From assembly GCF_036013975.1 (NCBI RefSeq), contig NZ_CP107904.1:3468501-3532500 (forward strand): 64,000 bases of DNA. Direction: 5' to 3'. Source of the stretch: Kitasatospora sp. NBC_00458. Its GTDB lineage: Bacteria; Actinomycetota; Actinomycetes; Streptomycetales; Streptomycetaceae. The notes below the pieces were generated by a model. It saw nothing but the letters and a program-made list of their open reading frames with translations, was not told the origin of the DNA and made no database searches. Shown one piece after another: positions 47,227 to 55,197 of the stretch. A program made the translations under genes and the position numbers. Position 1 is the stretch's first letter. Each line of letters opens with the position of its first letter.

Positions 47227-47985
47227 TCACCCTATTTCGAGGATCTTCTCCCGCATCGCGTAGACCACGGCCTCCATCCGGGAGTGCAGTTGGAGCTTCT
47301 CCAGGATGTTGCGCACGTGGTTCTTCACGGTGTTCTCGCTGATGAAGAGCTCCTTGGCGATCTCCCGGTTGTTCATCCCGGTGGCCACCAGCTTCAGCAC
47401 CTCCAGCTCCCGGTCGGTGAGCCGGGGCGCGGGCACCAACTCCCTTTCGTCGGAGCGGCGCTGGATCATCGACTTGAATTCGGTCAGCAGCTTGGACGCC
47501 ATCGACGGACTGATCTGGGACTGCCCGTCGGCGACCGCGCGGATCGCCGTGGCGACCTCGTCGGTGGAGATCTCCTTCAGCAGGTACCCGGTGGCACCGG
47601 CCTTGATCGCCTCGTAGAGGTCGGCCTCCTCGTCGCTTATGGTCAGCATGATGATCTTGGTGCTCGGTGCGACGTCCTTGATCGCGGTGCAGGCCTCGAT
47701 CCCGCTGCGGCGCGGCATCCGAACGTCCATCAGGATGATGTCGGGCAGCAGGTCGGCCGCCTTGAGGACCGCCTCGGCGCCGTCGCCCGCCTCGCCGACG
47801 ACGGTGATGTCCTCCTCCTCGGCCAGCACGATCTCCAGGCCCCGCCGGAAGAGCGCGTGGTCGTCCACCACCAGGACGCGGATCGGCTCCCTGCGGCGGA
47901 GGTCGTACTCGGGCTCGTCCCCGGGCCGCGGCCGCACCCCCGCAACCGGCCCTGTAGCGGGCCCCAGCCCGAAGTGATCCCCCAT
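47227..47985 (-). CDS. NarL/LuxR-family response regulator, orphan
   Basis: A 252-residue response regulator. The receiver domain starts near residue 36, with the acidic pair DD (41-42), phospho-acceptor Asp87 in ILMDVRMP, Thr in MLTISDE and Lys in YLLKEIS. The C-terminal helix-turn-helix is LTDRELEVLKLVATGMNNREIAKELFISENTVKNHV. A 35-residue N-terminal extension precedes the receiver. ATG at 47985 follows GGAGGAG. No sensor kinase gene is adjacent. Its place next to hpf is conserved in Streptomyces as I recall, so joint control of dormancy is possible but unproven. Confidence 0.92.
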   Translation of the reverse strand: MGDHFGLGPATGPVAGVRPRPGDEPEYDLRRREPIRVLVVDDHALFRRGLEIVLAEEEDITVVGEAGDGAEAVLKAADLLPDIILMDVRMPRRSGIEACTAIKDVAPSTKIIMLTISDEEADLYEAIKAGATGYLLKEISTDEVATAIRAVADGQSQISPSMASKLLTEFKSMIQRRSDERELVPAPRLTDRELEVLKLVATGMNNREIAKELFISENTVKNHVRNILEKLQLHSRMEAVVYAMREKILEIG

Positions 47986-48197
47986 CCGCTCCTCCCCCGT
48001 CGCCGGTCGTAGTCCGCCAATCATTCCACGGTTCGACCCTCCTACGGTCACCCTCCGGCGCCATTGGCCCGCATCGGGTGACCTTCCGCTCCGACCCGCC
48101 CACGGCACCGGCCCGCAGGTCGTCCGCACGCCTCCGGGGACCGCCGGAACACCGGCCCGGGGGAGCGTCAGGACCGGGAGACGGCGCCGGAGACGCG

Positions 48198-48231
48198 GGT
48201 GACCCCGGCGGCGCCGGCCACCGGGGTCACC
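48198..48231 (-). terminator. Terminator downstream of hpf
   Basis: GGTGACCCCGG (48198-48208) pairs perfectly with 48221-48231; the 12-base loop can itself pair (GGCGCC). It lies 20 bases beyond the hpf stop codon. Confidence 0.75.
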
Positions 48232-48252
48232 TCTCCCATCCCGCTCGAACGG

Positions 48253-48945
48253 TCAGTCGTCGTCGCCGGAGCTGCCGATCGCCCCACCTGCGCCGCCACC
48301 CTCGACGGACGAGCCGTCGGCCTTCAGGTGGATGACGCCGTAGTGGTAGCCGTGCCGGCGGTAGACGACGCTCGGCAGACCGCTGTCCTTCTCCACGAAG
48401 AGGTAGAAGTCGTGGCCGACCAGCTCCATCTCGTAGAGCGCCTGGTCGAGCGCCATCGGGGCGGCCGGGTGGGTCTTCTCCCGGACCACCAGCGGGCCTT
48501 CGCCCTCCACTTCCAGGGAACCCATCATGGTCTTGCGGACGGCCCCGTTGGTCTCGGGCCCCGGCGGCGGCGTCTCGGGCAGCGCGGCCAGGGCCGCGGT
48601 CGCCTCGGCGACGCTGATCGGGGTGCGGCCGTTGCCGCCCTTGTGGACCCGCCGCCGGTCCGCGGACTTGCGGAGCTGGGCGTCGAGCTTCGCCGAGGCC
48701 AGGTCGAGCGCCGCGTAGGCGTCGGCGGCGGCGGCCTCGGCCCGGATCACCGGGCCACGGGTACGGAGAGTGATCTCCACGCGGTCCGACCGGTCGGCCT
48801 GCCGCGGGTTGTGTTCCTTGGACACCTCGACATCGAGGCTGATCGCCTTGGTGTCGAACTTCTGGACCTTCTCCAGCTTCTCGGCCACGTGATCCCGGAA
48901 CCTCTTGGGCACCTCGGTCTTGCGGCCCTTGACGACGATGTCCAC
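48253..48945 (-). CDS. hpf: Ribosome hibernation promoting factor, long form
   Basis: A 230-residue long HPF that dimerises inactive ribosomes into 100S particles. The N-terminal beta-alpha domain (MDIVVKGRKTEVPKRFRDHVAEKL, about 1-100) binds the 30S A and P sites. A charged linker leads to the C-terminal dimerisation domain (about 150-215: MALDQALYEMELVGHDFYLFVEKDSG, YRRHGYHYGVIHL), followed by a Gly/Ser/Asp tail. GTG at 48945 has GGAG six bases upstream. A 9-bp hairpin in the leader, close to the ribosome binding site, and a palindrome further upstream may regulate it. Confidence 0.95.
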   Translation of the reverse strand: MDIVVKGRKTEVPKRFRDHVAEKLEKVQKFDTKAISLDVEVSKEHNPRQADRSDRVEITLRTRGPVIRAEAAAADAYAALDLASAKLDAQLRKSADRRRVHKGGNGRTPISVAEATAALAALPETPPPGPETNGAVRKTMMGSLEVEGEGPLVVREKTHPAAPMALDQALYEMELVGHDFYLFVEKDSGLPSVVYRRHGYHYGVIHLKADGSSVEGGGAGGAIGSSGDDD

Positions 48946-49312
48946 GCAGAACTCCGATCCCTCGTTCTGTCGCCGATCCGGGTGCTACCGGATCGGGCTG
49001 AGACCCAGCCGGACCAGCCAATCCACTGCCGGCCCTCCGCCCCGCCGGCAACGGCGGGAACGACTGGCCCTCATCTCACTTCCTCCCCACCAGGGACGCT
49101 TGAAACCCCCTGGAGCCTCATGGAACACCTCACACGGGGTTTTCGCCTCCGCAGCGGGGGCAGTGGGTATCACCGGTGCTGTGGGCTGGCGGTCTAGCTG
49201 CTGCCCCCTGTCTACCCTCCTGCGAGTGAAACACAGGTAAATACCTGGACAACACCCCCCGTACGGCGCATTCTTTGCTCACTCTGCGTGCCCGTCACCG
49301 CGAGGAGCAGCC
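48946..49312. promoter_or_regulatory. Divergent hpf-comF regulatory region
   Basis: A 367-base gap without a gene. It contains a leader hairpin for hpf: CCGATCCGG (48973-48981) with CCGGATCGG (48988-48996) and a six-base loop, ending 28 bases from the start codon. It also contains an AT-rich palindrome CAGGTA-AA-TACCTG (49234-49247). comF has GAGGAG before its GTG at 49313. Promoter elements for hpf are not clear; TAGACC and TAGACA read leftward at about 49193 and 49213 are only weak -10 candidates. Confidence 0.45.
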
Positions 49313-50116
49313 GTGCCGACCACCAGCACCCCGCCCGGTCACCAGCCCGCCCGCGGGCCGTTCGCCCACGCACTCGCCGGGCTGCTCGACGTCCTGCTCC
49401 CCGCCCGCTGCGCGGGCTGCGGCACCGACCGGGGGCAACTCTGCCCGGACTGCCGGCAGGCACTGGCCACGGCCCTCCCCAGCCCCTCCGCGGCCCTCCC
49501 CTGGGTGCACGCCGCCGCGCCGTACGCCGATCCGGTCCGCCGGCTGCTGCTCGCCCACAAGGAACGCGGCGCGCTCCGGCTGGCCGGACCGCTCGGCGAC
49601 GCCCTCGCCCGGTCGGTGCGCGCCGCGCTCGGACCGGATCCCGGCCGGTCCCCGCTGCTGCTCGTCCCAGTCCCGTCGGCCCGGGCCGCCGTCCGCGCCC
49701 GGGGCCACGACGCGACGTTGCGGCTGGCCGACGCCGCCGCCCGGTCACTGCGCCGGACGGGTCTCGACGCCCGGGCCGTCCCCCTGCTGCGGCACGCCCG
49801 CCCGGTCGCCGACCAGACCGGGCTCTCCGCGGCGCAGCGGCGGCACAACCTGCACGGCGCGCTCGCCGTCCGGCCCGGCGCCCACCGGCGGTCGGCCGGC
49901 TGCCGTCCGGTGCTGGTGGACGACCTGGTGACCACCGGTGCCAGCCTCGCCGAGGCCGCCCGGGCGCTGGCCGGCGCCGGGCTGCCGCCCCGCGCGGCCG
50001 CCACCGTCGCGGCGGCCGTCCCGCACCGCCCGCACCGCCCGCACCGCCCGCACCGGAGCACCCGGGGGCGGCACGGGGACGGGAACGGCGCGGCGCCGCC
50101 CCCGCCGGGACGGTAG
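49313..50116 (+). CDS. comF: ComF family phosphoribosyltransferase-like protein
   Basis: A 267-residue protein. An N-terminal zinc-ribbon (CAGCGTDRGQLCPDC) and a double-Cys pattern precede a phosphoribosyltransferase-like domain with the PRPP loop PVLVDDLVTTGASLAEA. ComF proteins act in DNA uptake in competent bacteria; in Streptomyces the role is unknown. The C-terminus has an unusual PHRPHRPHRPHR run encoded by four tandem 9-bp units (50021-50056), then a Gly/Pro-rich end. It is divergent from hpf and convergent with lpqB. Confidence 0.88.
   Translation: MPTTSTPPGHQPARGPFAHALAGLLDVLLPARCAGCGTDRGQLCPDCRQALATALPSPSAALPWVHAAAPYADPVRRLLLAHKERGALRLAGPLGDALARSVRAALGPDPGRSPLLLVPVPSARAAVRARGHDATLRLADAAARSLRRTGLDARAVPLLRHARPVADQTGLSAAQRRHNLHGALAVRPGAHRRSAGCRPVLVDDLVTTGASLAEAARALAGAGLPPRAAATVAAAVPHRPHRPHRPHRSTRGRHGDGNGAAPPPPGR
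50021..50056. repeat. Four tandem 9-bp units at the 3' end of comF
   Basis: CCGCACCGC occurs at 50021, 50030 and 50039, and CCGCACCGG at 50048, encoding repeated Pro-His-Arg. Such slippage-prone repeats in a C-terminal tail are probably neutral. Confidence 0.9.
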
Positions 50117-50223
50117 CGCCCGCGGCGGAGCCGGCGCCCCGGTCGGCGCGGCACACGACCGGCGCGCGCCACGGACGACCCGCACGACTTGCACGACCCG
50201 CACGACCGGGCCGGGCCGGCGGC

Positions 50224-52101
50224 TCAGCCCGGGTAGATGAAGGCGGACGCCTGGTAGGGCAGCGCCAGCTCCCGCCACTGGTTGTTGACGAGCCGGTACA
50301 ACTTGCCGCCCGTCTCCAGCCCGAGCGGCGGAGGGGGCGTCGCCGAACTGCTCCCCCGCGCCTCGGACGCCTGGGCCGCCGCCATCAGCGCGCTCTGCAG
50401 CACCGCCCCCGTGCTCGGCGAGCCGTCGGTGCTGATGTAGTACAGCTGCTGCTGCCGGCCCTTCTCCGTGCCGAGCACCAGCAGCTGGTCGGCCTCCGCC
50501 CAGGACACCGAGACCACCTCCTGGAACACCGGGCTGGCCAGCCGCAGGTCGGTGATCCGGGCGGTGGGAGCCTCCTTGGTGCCGCCGTGGACGACCAGGC
50601 CCAGCAGGAGCTTCTGGTCCTTGGCCTCCTTGCCCTCCCCCACCAGCAGGGCGATCCGGATGCCGTCCGAGGAGACCTTGACGGCCTGCAGGGACCGCCC
50701 GCCCAGGCCCTCCACCGGCACCGGCACGACCTGCTTGTCCCGCACCATCAGCACGCGCGGACTCTGCGGCTCCCGGTCCACCAGGTAGAGGTCGCCGCGG
50801 CCGTCCCAGGTGGGCGAGGTGAGCCCGTCCCCGCCCTTGGCCCCCGGCCGCGCCCCGGTCGTGAGCAGCGGCTGCGGCATCGCCGGCATGCCCTCGGAGA
50901 GCGGCACCGTGTAGAGCTGGTGGCCGTCGGCGCTGATCGCCGCGGCGCGCTCGCCGTCCCGGGCCACCGCGACGGCGCCGATCGCCCGGCCGTTCGGCTG
51001 CGGCTTGCCCAGCGGGCCGCGCACCGGGTCGCTGGAGGTGTCGCCGCGCATCTCGTACAGCACGCCGTCGTCGGCGCGCTGGTAGAACTGCCGGCTCGCC
51101 ATCGTGCCGGCCAGCGACCCCGGTCCGGTCTCGGGTTCGTCGCTCGTGCTCGCCTGGCAGCTCGGGCCGCCGTGCCGCCCCTTGAGGTCCAGCCGTTCGA
51201 CCTGCCCCTTGCCCTGGTCGGCGAGGGTGTAGAGGAGCTGGGTCGCCATCCGGCGGCAGGTGGTCGCGGTGCTCAGGTCCACGTCGCCGAGCGTGACGTG
51301 CGCGGTGCGGTTGTCGTCGACGACGACCGCGTCGACCACGGTTCCGGCCGGGAAGGCCGTCCTGGTCACCGGCGTGAGCCAGGTCGAGGGCCCGGCGACC
51401 ACGGCCTTGGCCGCGTAGACGAGCGGGTCTATTCGGCGCCGCAGGTAGATCGGGTCGGCGATCAGCACGTCCCGGTAGGTCGCCGATCCGGCGGTGGGCG
51501 CGGACGGGTCCGGCGCCGCGTAGAAGAAGCGGTCCACCTGGCGGTAGCTGTTGCGGAAGTTGGTCTCGTTGATGATCAGCCCGTCCGGCAGCTTGGCGAT
51601 CCGCCACTCACCCGACTTCTCCCGGTGGAACGAGAAGTCGATGGAGACCTTGCGCGCCGACGCCTGGGGGGCGAACGAGTGCCGGGCGTCCACCTCGGAG
51701 ACCAGCTGCCCGTCGACCGGGATGGTGATCTCGGTGTCGGCGTCGGTCACGTCCACGTCGGAGTGCACCGGGTTGGAGGCGAGCACCTGGATGCCGGCCT
51801 CCGGCTTCCAGCCCGCCGCCGCGGCCGCCGTCAGGTACTGCCGCGCGGTGACGTAGTTGTCGTCGGCGGTCAGCGCGTCCAGGAAGCCGGTCAGCAGCTC
51901 CTGCGGCTTGGCCCCCTTGGTGGGCTCCAGCGGGAAGACCCTGACCTGCAGGTTCTTCTCCGCCGAACCCTGTGGCAGCTCGACCTTGGTGATGGCGCCG
52001 GAATCCGGCATCCCGGCGCAGCCGGCCGCCAGCAGGGCGCCGAGCACCACGCCGACCGCCGCGGCCAGTCGCGGCTCAGTCCTGTCGCTGGTCCTTCGCA
52101 C
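50224..52101 (-). CDS. lpqB: Lipoprotein LpqB, partner of MtrAB
   Basis: A 625-residue exported lipoprotein that in actinobacteria interacts with the sensor kinase MtrB. The signal peptide ends in the lipobox LLAAGC (Cys at about residue 25, then AGMPDSG). A GerMN domain follows (about 200-320, TYRDVLIADPIYLRRR, VTLGDVDLS), then a C-terminal beta-propeller-like LpqB domain. I chose GTG at 52101 because GGAGGGGG lies upstream at good spacing and it directly precedes the signal peptide. The start lies inside the end of mtrB, overlapping by 26 bases, which indicates coupling in the mtrA-mtrB-lpqB operon. Confidence 0.94.
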   Translation of the reverse strand: MRRTSDRTEPRLAAAVGVVLGALLAAGCAGMPDSGAITKVELPQGSAEKNLQVRVFPLEPTKGAKPQELLTGFLDALTADDNYVTARQYLTAAAAAGWKPEAGIQVLASNPVHSDVDVTDADTEITIPVDGQLVSEVDARHSFAPQASARKVSIDFSFHREKSGEWRIAKLPDGLIINETNFRNSYRQVDRFFYAAPDPSAPTAGSATYRDVLIADPIYLRRRIDPLVYAAKAVVAGPSTWLTPVTRTAFPAGTVVDAVVVDDNRTAHVTLGDVDLSTATTCRRMATQLLYTLADQGKGQVERLDLKGRHGGPSCQASTSDEPETGPGSLAGTMASRQFYQRADDGVLYEMRGDTSSDPVRGPLGKPQPNGRAIGAVAVARDGERAAAISADGHQLYTVPLSEGMPAMPQPLLTTGARPGAKGGDGLTSPTWDGRGDLYLVDREPQSPRVLMVRDKQVVPVPVEGLGGRSLQAVKVSSDGIRIALLVGEGKEAKDQKLLLGLVVHGGTKEAPTARITDLRLASPVFQEVVSVSWAEADQLLVLGTEKGRQQQLYYISTDGSPSTGAVLQSALMAAAQASEARGSSSATPPPPLGLETGGKLYRLVNNQWRELALPYQASAFIYPG

Positions 52102-54232
52102 GCTGCGCCCCCTCCGTGTCCGTTCCACCGGTGCCGTCCACTGCGCCACCCCCGTCCACCGCGTCCGGCCCCGCCGTCCGCTGCGCCACCGACGGCCGAC
52201 CGGGCGCCGGGTCCACCATGACCTGCGCGCCGGTCGCACCGTATCCGGTGCCGACCGGGCTCACGTCCGACGGGTCGGAACGCGGTCCCTCCGGCATCCG
52301 GCGCCCCAGCCCCGGTCCGATGCCGAGCACGCCGCCGAGTCCGCTGCCCAGCCCGCTGCCGGTGCCGGCGGCCTCCGGGGTCTCCGGGACGGCCTGGTCG
52401 TCCGCCGCGGTCAGCGCGGTGGCGCCGGCCGGGCGGATGGCCCGGCGGTACGGCGTCCCGTAGGTGCCGAGTCCGCGGTTGTTGCGCGAGTCCTCCGGCT
52501 CCAGCCGGAACGGTGCCCGGATGATCTCGCCGCCGCGGGTGCGCGGCAGCGTGAGCCGGAAGTGCGAGCCGCCGCCGGGCTCGCCCCAGGCCTGCAGCCA
52601 GCCGCCGTGCAGGTGCGCGTCCTCGACGGCGATGGACAGGCCGAGCCCGGTGCCGCCGGTGGTCCGCACCCGGGACGGGTCGGCCCGCCAGAAGCGGTGG
52701 AACACCCGGGAGGCCTCGCCCGGCTTGAGCCCGATGCCGTAGTCGCGGACGCCGACGGCGACCGCGCCGTCCTGCGAACCGAGCCGGACCACGACGTCCC
52801 GGCCCTCGCCGTGCTCCAGCGCGTTGACCACCAGGTTGCGCAGGATGCGCTCGATCCGCCGGGGGTCGACCTCGGCCAGGACCGGCTCGCCGTCGCCGCG
52901 GATCACCACGGCGCTGCCCTTGGCCTGCGCCAGCGGGTCGGCGGCCTCGACCACCCGGCCGACGATCTCGCGCAGGTCGACCGGTTCGGCGTCCAGGGCG
53001 GCCGCTCCGGCGTCGAAGCGGCTGATCTCCAGCAGGTCGGCGAGCAGCGACTCGAAGCGGTCCAGCTGGCCCTGGAGCAGTTCGGCCGAGCGGGCCGCCA
53101 TCGGGTCCAGGTCCTCGCGGCTGTCGTAGATCAGGTCGGCGGCCATCCGGACGGTGGTCAGCGGGGTGCGCAGCTCGTGCGAGACGTCCGAGACGAAGCG
53201 CCGCTGCACCCGGGAGAGCTCCTCCAGCTGGCGGATCTGCGCCTGCAGGGCGTTGGCCATGCGGTTGAAGGATTCGCCGAGCCGGGCGATGTCGTCCGTT
53301 CCGGTGACCTTCATCCGTTCTTCCAGGTGCCCGGCGGCCAGCCGCTCGGAGATCCCGGCGGCCATCCGGACCGGTGTGACCACCTGGCGCACCACCAGCC
53401 AGGCGATGCCGCCCATCATGATCACCACGAAGACGCCGGCGGTCGCGAGGGTGCCGGTGACCAGACCGAGGGTCTTGGTCTCCTGGCCGAAGGAGAACAC
53501 GTAGTAGAGCTGGTAGCCCTTGTTGTCGACGGGCCCGACGAACTGCATGCCGAAGACCAGGCCGGGTTCGGTCGGGTTGTCGCCCTGGGCGTAGCGGTGG
53601 ATCACGGTCGGCTGGCTGAAGCTCTGACCGGCCTCCTGGCCGACCCTCTCCCGCAGGCTCTCCGGGATGCTGCTCGGCAGGATGTCCGCGGAGTAGCGCG
53701 GGCCGAGCCCGGTCTTGTCCGGCGCGATCGTCTGGCTGTTGCCCGGCAGCATGGCGATCACCGTGTAGACGCTCTGCCCGCTGGCGGCGAGGTCGCCGAC
53801 CCGCTTGAGCATCCAGGTGCCGAGGTCCTCGGTCGTCGGGTCGGCCGCGCCGCCCCGCAGCCGGACGTCCTTCGCCTCGTCGATCTTCTTCTGCTCGGTC
53901 TGGAAGCCGCTCAGCGCCTGGTCCCGGGCCGAGGCCCGCTTGGTGTCCAGCAGCCCGGTGCGGACCTGCGCCACCACCACGACGCCCAGCACCATGACGA
54001 CCAGGACCGACAGCATCAGGGTCGCCGCGACCACCCGGAGCTGGATCGAGCGCCGGTACAGCGTCGCCACCCGGTGCACGGGCCGACGCAGCTGACGGGC
54101 GAGCAGCGCGACCAGGGCCACCGGACCGCGCCGCCTGCGGCTGCGCACGGTGGAACTCAGCACGTCCCCGCGCACGGCGCCGCCCCCGTCGGTCGCGGAA
54201 CCCGACGGGGTCTCGTCAGCCTGGTACATCAC
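52076..54232 (-). CDS. mtrB: Sensor histidine kinase MtrB
   Basis: A 718-residue membrane kinase for MtrA. Two transmembrane helices (LRVVAATLMLSVLVVMVLGVVVVA and GVFVVIMMGGIAWLVV) frame an extracytoplasmic sensor of about 160 residues. A HAMP domain (RQVVTPVRMAAGISERLAAG), the H-box RRFVSDVSHELRTPLTTVR with the phospho-acceptor His, and the N, G1, F and G2 boxes (NLVVNALEHGEG, DYGIGL, FHRFWRA, GGTGLGLSI) follow. The last 130 residues are a Gly/Pro/Ala-rich tail. GTG at 54232, or ATG one codon later, begins one base after the mtrA stop. MtrAB controls cell-wall and developmental genes in actinobacteria. Confidence 0.95.
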   Translation of the reverse strand: MMYQADETPSGSATDGGGAVRGDVLSSTVRSRRRRGPVALVALLARQLRRPVHRVATLYRRSIQLRVVAATLMLSVLVVMVLGVVVVAQVRTGLLDTKRASARDQALSGFQTEQKKIDEAKDVRLRGGAADPTTEDLGTWMLKRVGDLAASGQSVYTVIAMLPGNSQTIAPDKTGLGPRYSADILPSSIPESLRERVGQEAGQSFSQPTVIHRYAQGDNPTEPGLVFGMQFVGPVDNKGYQLYYVFSFGQETKTLGLVTGTLATAGVFVVIMMGGIAWLVVRQVVTPVRMAAGISERLAAGHLEERMKVTGTDDIARLGESFNRMANALQAQIRQLEELSRVQRRFVSDVSHELRTPLTTVRMAADLIYDSREDLDPMAARSAELLQGQLDRFESLLADLLEISRFDAGAAALDAEPVDLREIVGRVVEAADPLAQAKGSAVVIRGDGEPVLAEVDPRRIERILRNLVVNALEHGEGRDVVVRLGSQDGAVAVGVRDYGIGLKPGEASRVFHRFWRADPSRVRTTGGTGLGLSIAVEDAHLHGGWLQAWGEPGGGSHFRLTLPRTRGGEIIRAPFRLEPEDSRNNRGLGTYGTPYRRAIRPAGATALTAADDQAVPETPEAAGTGSGLGSGLGGVLGIGPGLGRRMPEGPRSDPSDVSPVGTGYGATGAQVMVDPAPGRPSVAQRTAGPDAVDGGGAVDGTGGTDTEGAQRAKDQRQD

Positions 54233-54233
54233 G

Positions 54234-54911
54234 TCAGCTGGGCCCGGCCTTGTAGCCGACGCCACGGACGGTCACCACGATCTCGGGGCGCTCCGGGTCC
54301 TTCTCGATCTTGGACCGCAGCCGCTGGACGTGGACGTTCACCAGTCGGGTGTCCGCCGCGTGCCGGTAGCCCCAGACCTGCTCCAGCAGCACCTCGCGGG
54401 TGAACACCTGCCAGGGCTTGCGGGCCAGCGCGACCAGCAGGTCGAACTCCAGGGGGGTCAGCGGGATGCCCCGGCCGTCCCGCTTCACGGAGTGGCCCGC
54501 CACGTCGATCACCAGATCGCCGATGGTCAGCTGCTCGGGGGTCGGCTCCTCGGCACGGCGCAGCCGGGCACGGACCCGGGCGACCAGCTCCTTCGGCTTG
54601 AACGGCTTGGTGACGTAGTCGTCGGCGCCCGACTCCAGCCCCACCACGACGTCCACCGTGTCGGTCTTGGCGGTCAGCATGACGATCGGAATGCCCGACT
54701 CCGCCCGGATCTGCCGGCAGACGTCGATGCCGTCCCGCCCCGGCAGCATCAGGTCGAGCAGGACGAGGTCAGGCTTGGTCTCCCGGAACGCAGCTAGCGC
54801 CCTGTCTCCATCCGCGACGAAAAACGGCTCAAAACCCTCACCCCGCAGCACGATGCCGAGCATCTCGGCCAGTGCGGAGTCGTCATCAACGACGAGGACG
54901 CGTCCCTTCAT
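54234..54911 (-). CDS. mtrA: Response regulator MtrA (OmpR family)
   Basis: A 225-residue regulator. The receiver has VLVVDDD, phospho-acceptor Asp53 in LLDLMLPGRDG, Thr in MLTAK and Lys in YVTKPF. The winged-helix effector contains LTPLEFDLLVALARKPWQVFTREVLLEQVWGY and RLVNVHVQRLRSKIE. It is the first gene of the mtrA-mtrB-lpqB operon. Upstream lies a direct repeat resembling its own binding motif, suggesting autoregulation. MtrA is essential in mycobacteria and links development with antibiotic production in Streptomyces. Confidence 0.97.
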   Translation of the reverse strand: MKGRVLVVDDDSALAEMLGIVLRGEGFEPFFVADGDRALAAFRETKPDLVLLDLMLPGRDGIDVCRQIRAESGIPIVMLTAKTDTVDVVVGLESGADDYVTKPFKPKELVARVRARLRRAEEPTPEQLTIGDLVIDVAGHSVKRDGRGIPLTPLEFDLLVALARKPWQVFTREVLLEQVWGYRHAADTRLVNVHVQRLRSKIEKDPERPEIVVTVRGVGYKAGPS

Positions 54912-54925
54912 GCGTCCATCTTCTC

Positions 54926-54942
54926 ATTACCGGATTGTGACC
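54926..54942. promoter_or_regulatory. Candidate MtrA binding site (direct repeat)
   Basis: ATTAC (54926-54930) and GTGAC (54937-54941) are spaced six bases apart, fitting an RTNAC-N6-RTNAC direct repeat like the motif I recall for MtrA in corynebacteria and Streptomyces. The first half-site is imperfect. It lies 15-31 bases upstream of the mtrA start. Confidence 0.4.
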
Positions 54943-55197
54943 TGCCGCACAGCAGTCCCTTTGCTCCAGAACGGCCAACTGGTGACCGGCCGAATTCCGG
55001 CCATACCGGGCGAAAGACCCGGGCCCCTCCGACCCCGCACTCCCCGGGAGGGCCCACGAACCGTCCGCGACCGGCCCGTTGCCGTTCAGCAACCGGATCC
55101 CCCTGGGGTCCGTACGGCCACCATGACACGATGGGCGCTGCGCCCACGTGAAGATCCACCCGGCGCCGCGAACCCTGACGCCCTCCGAGGAGCAGTG

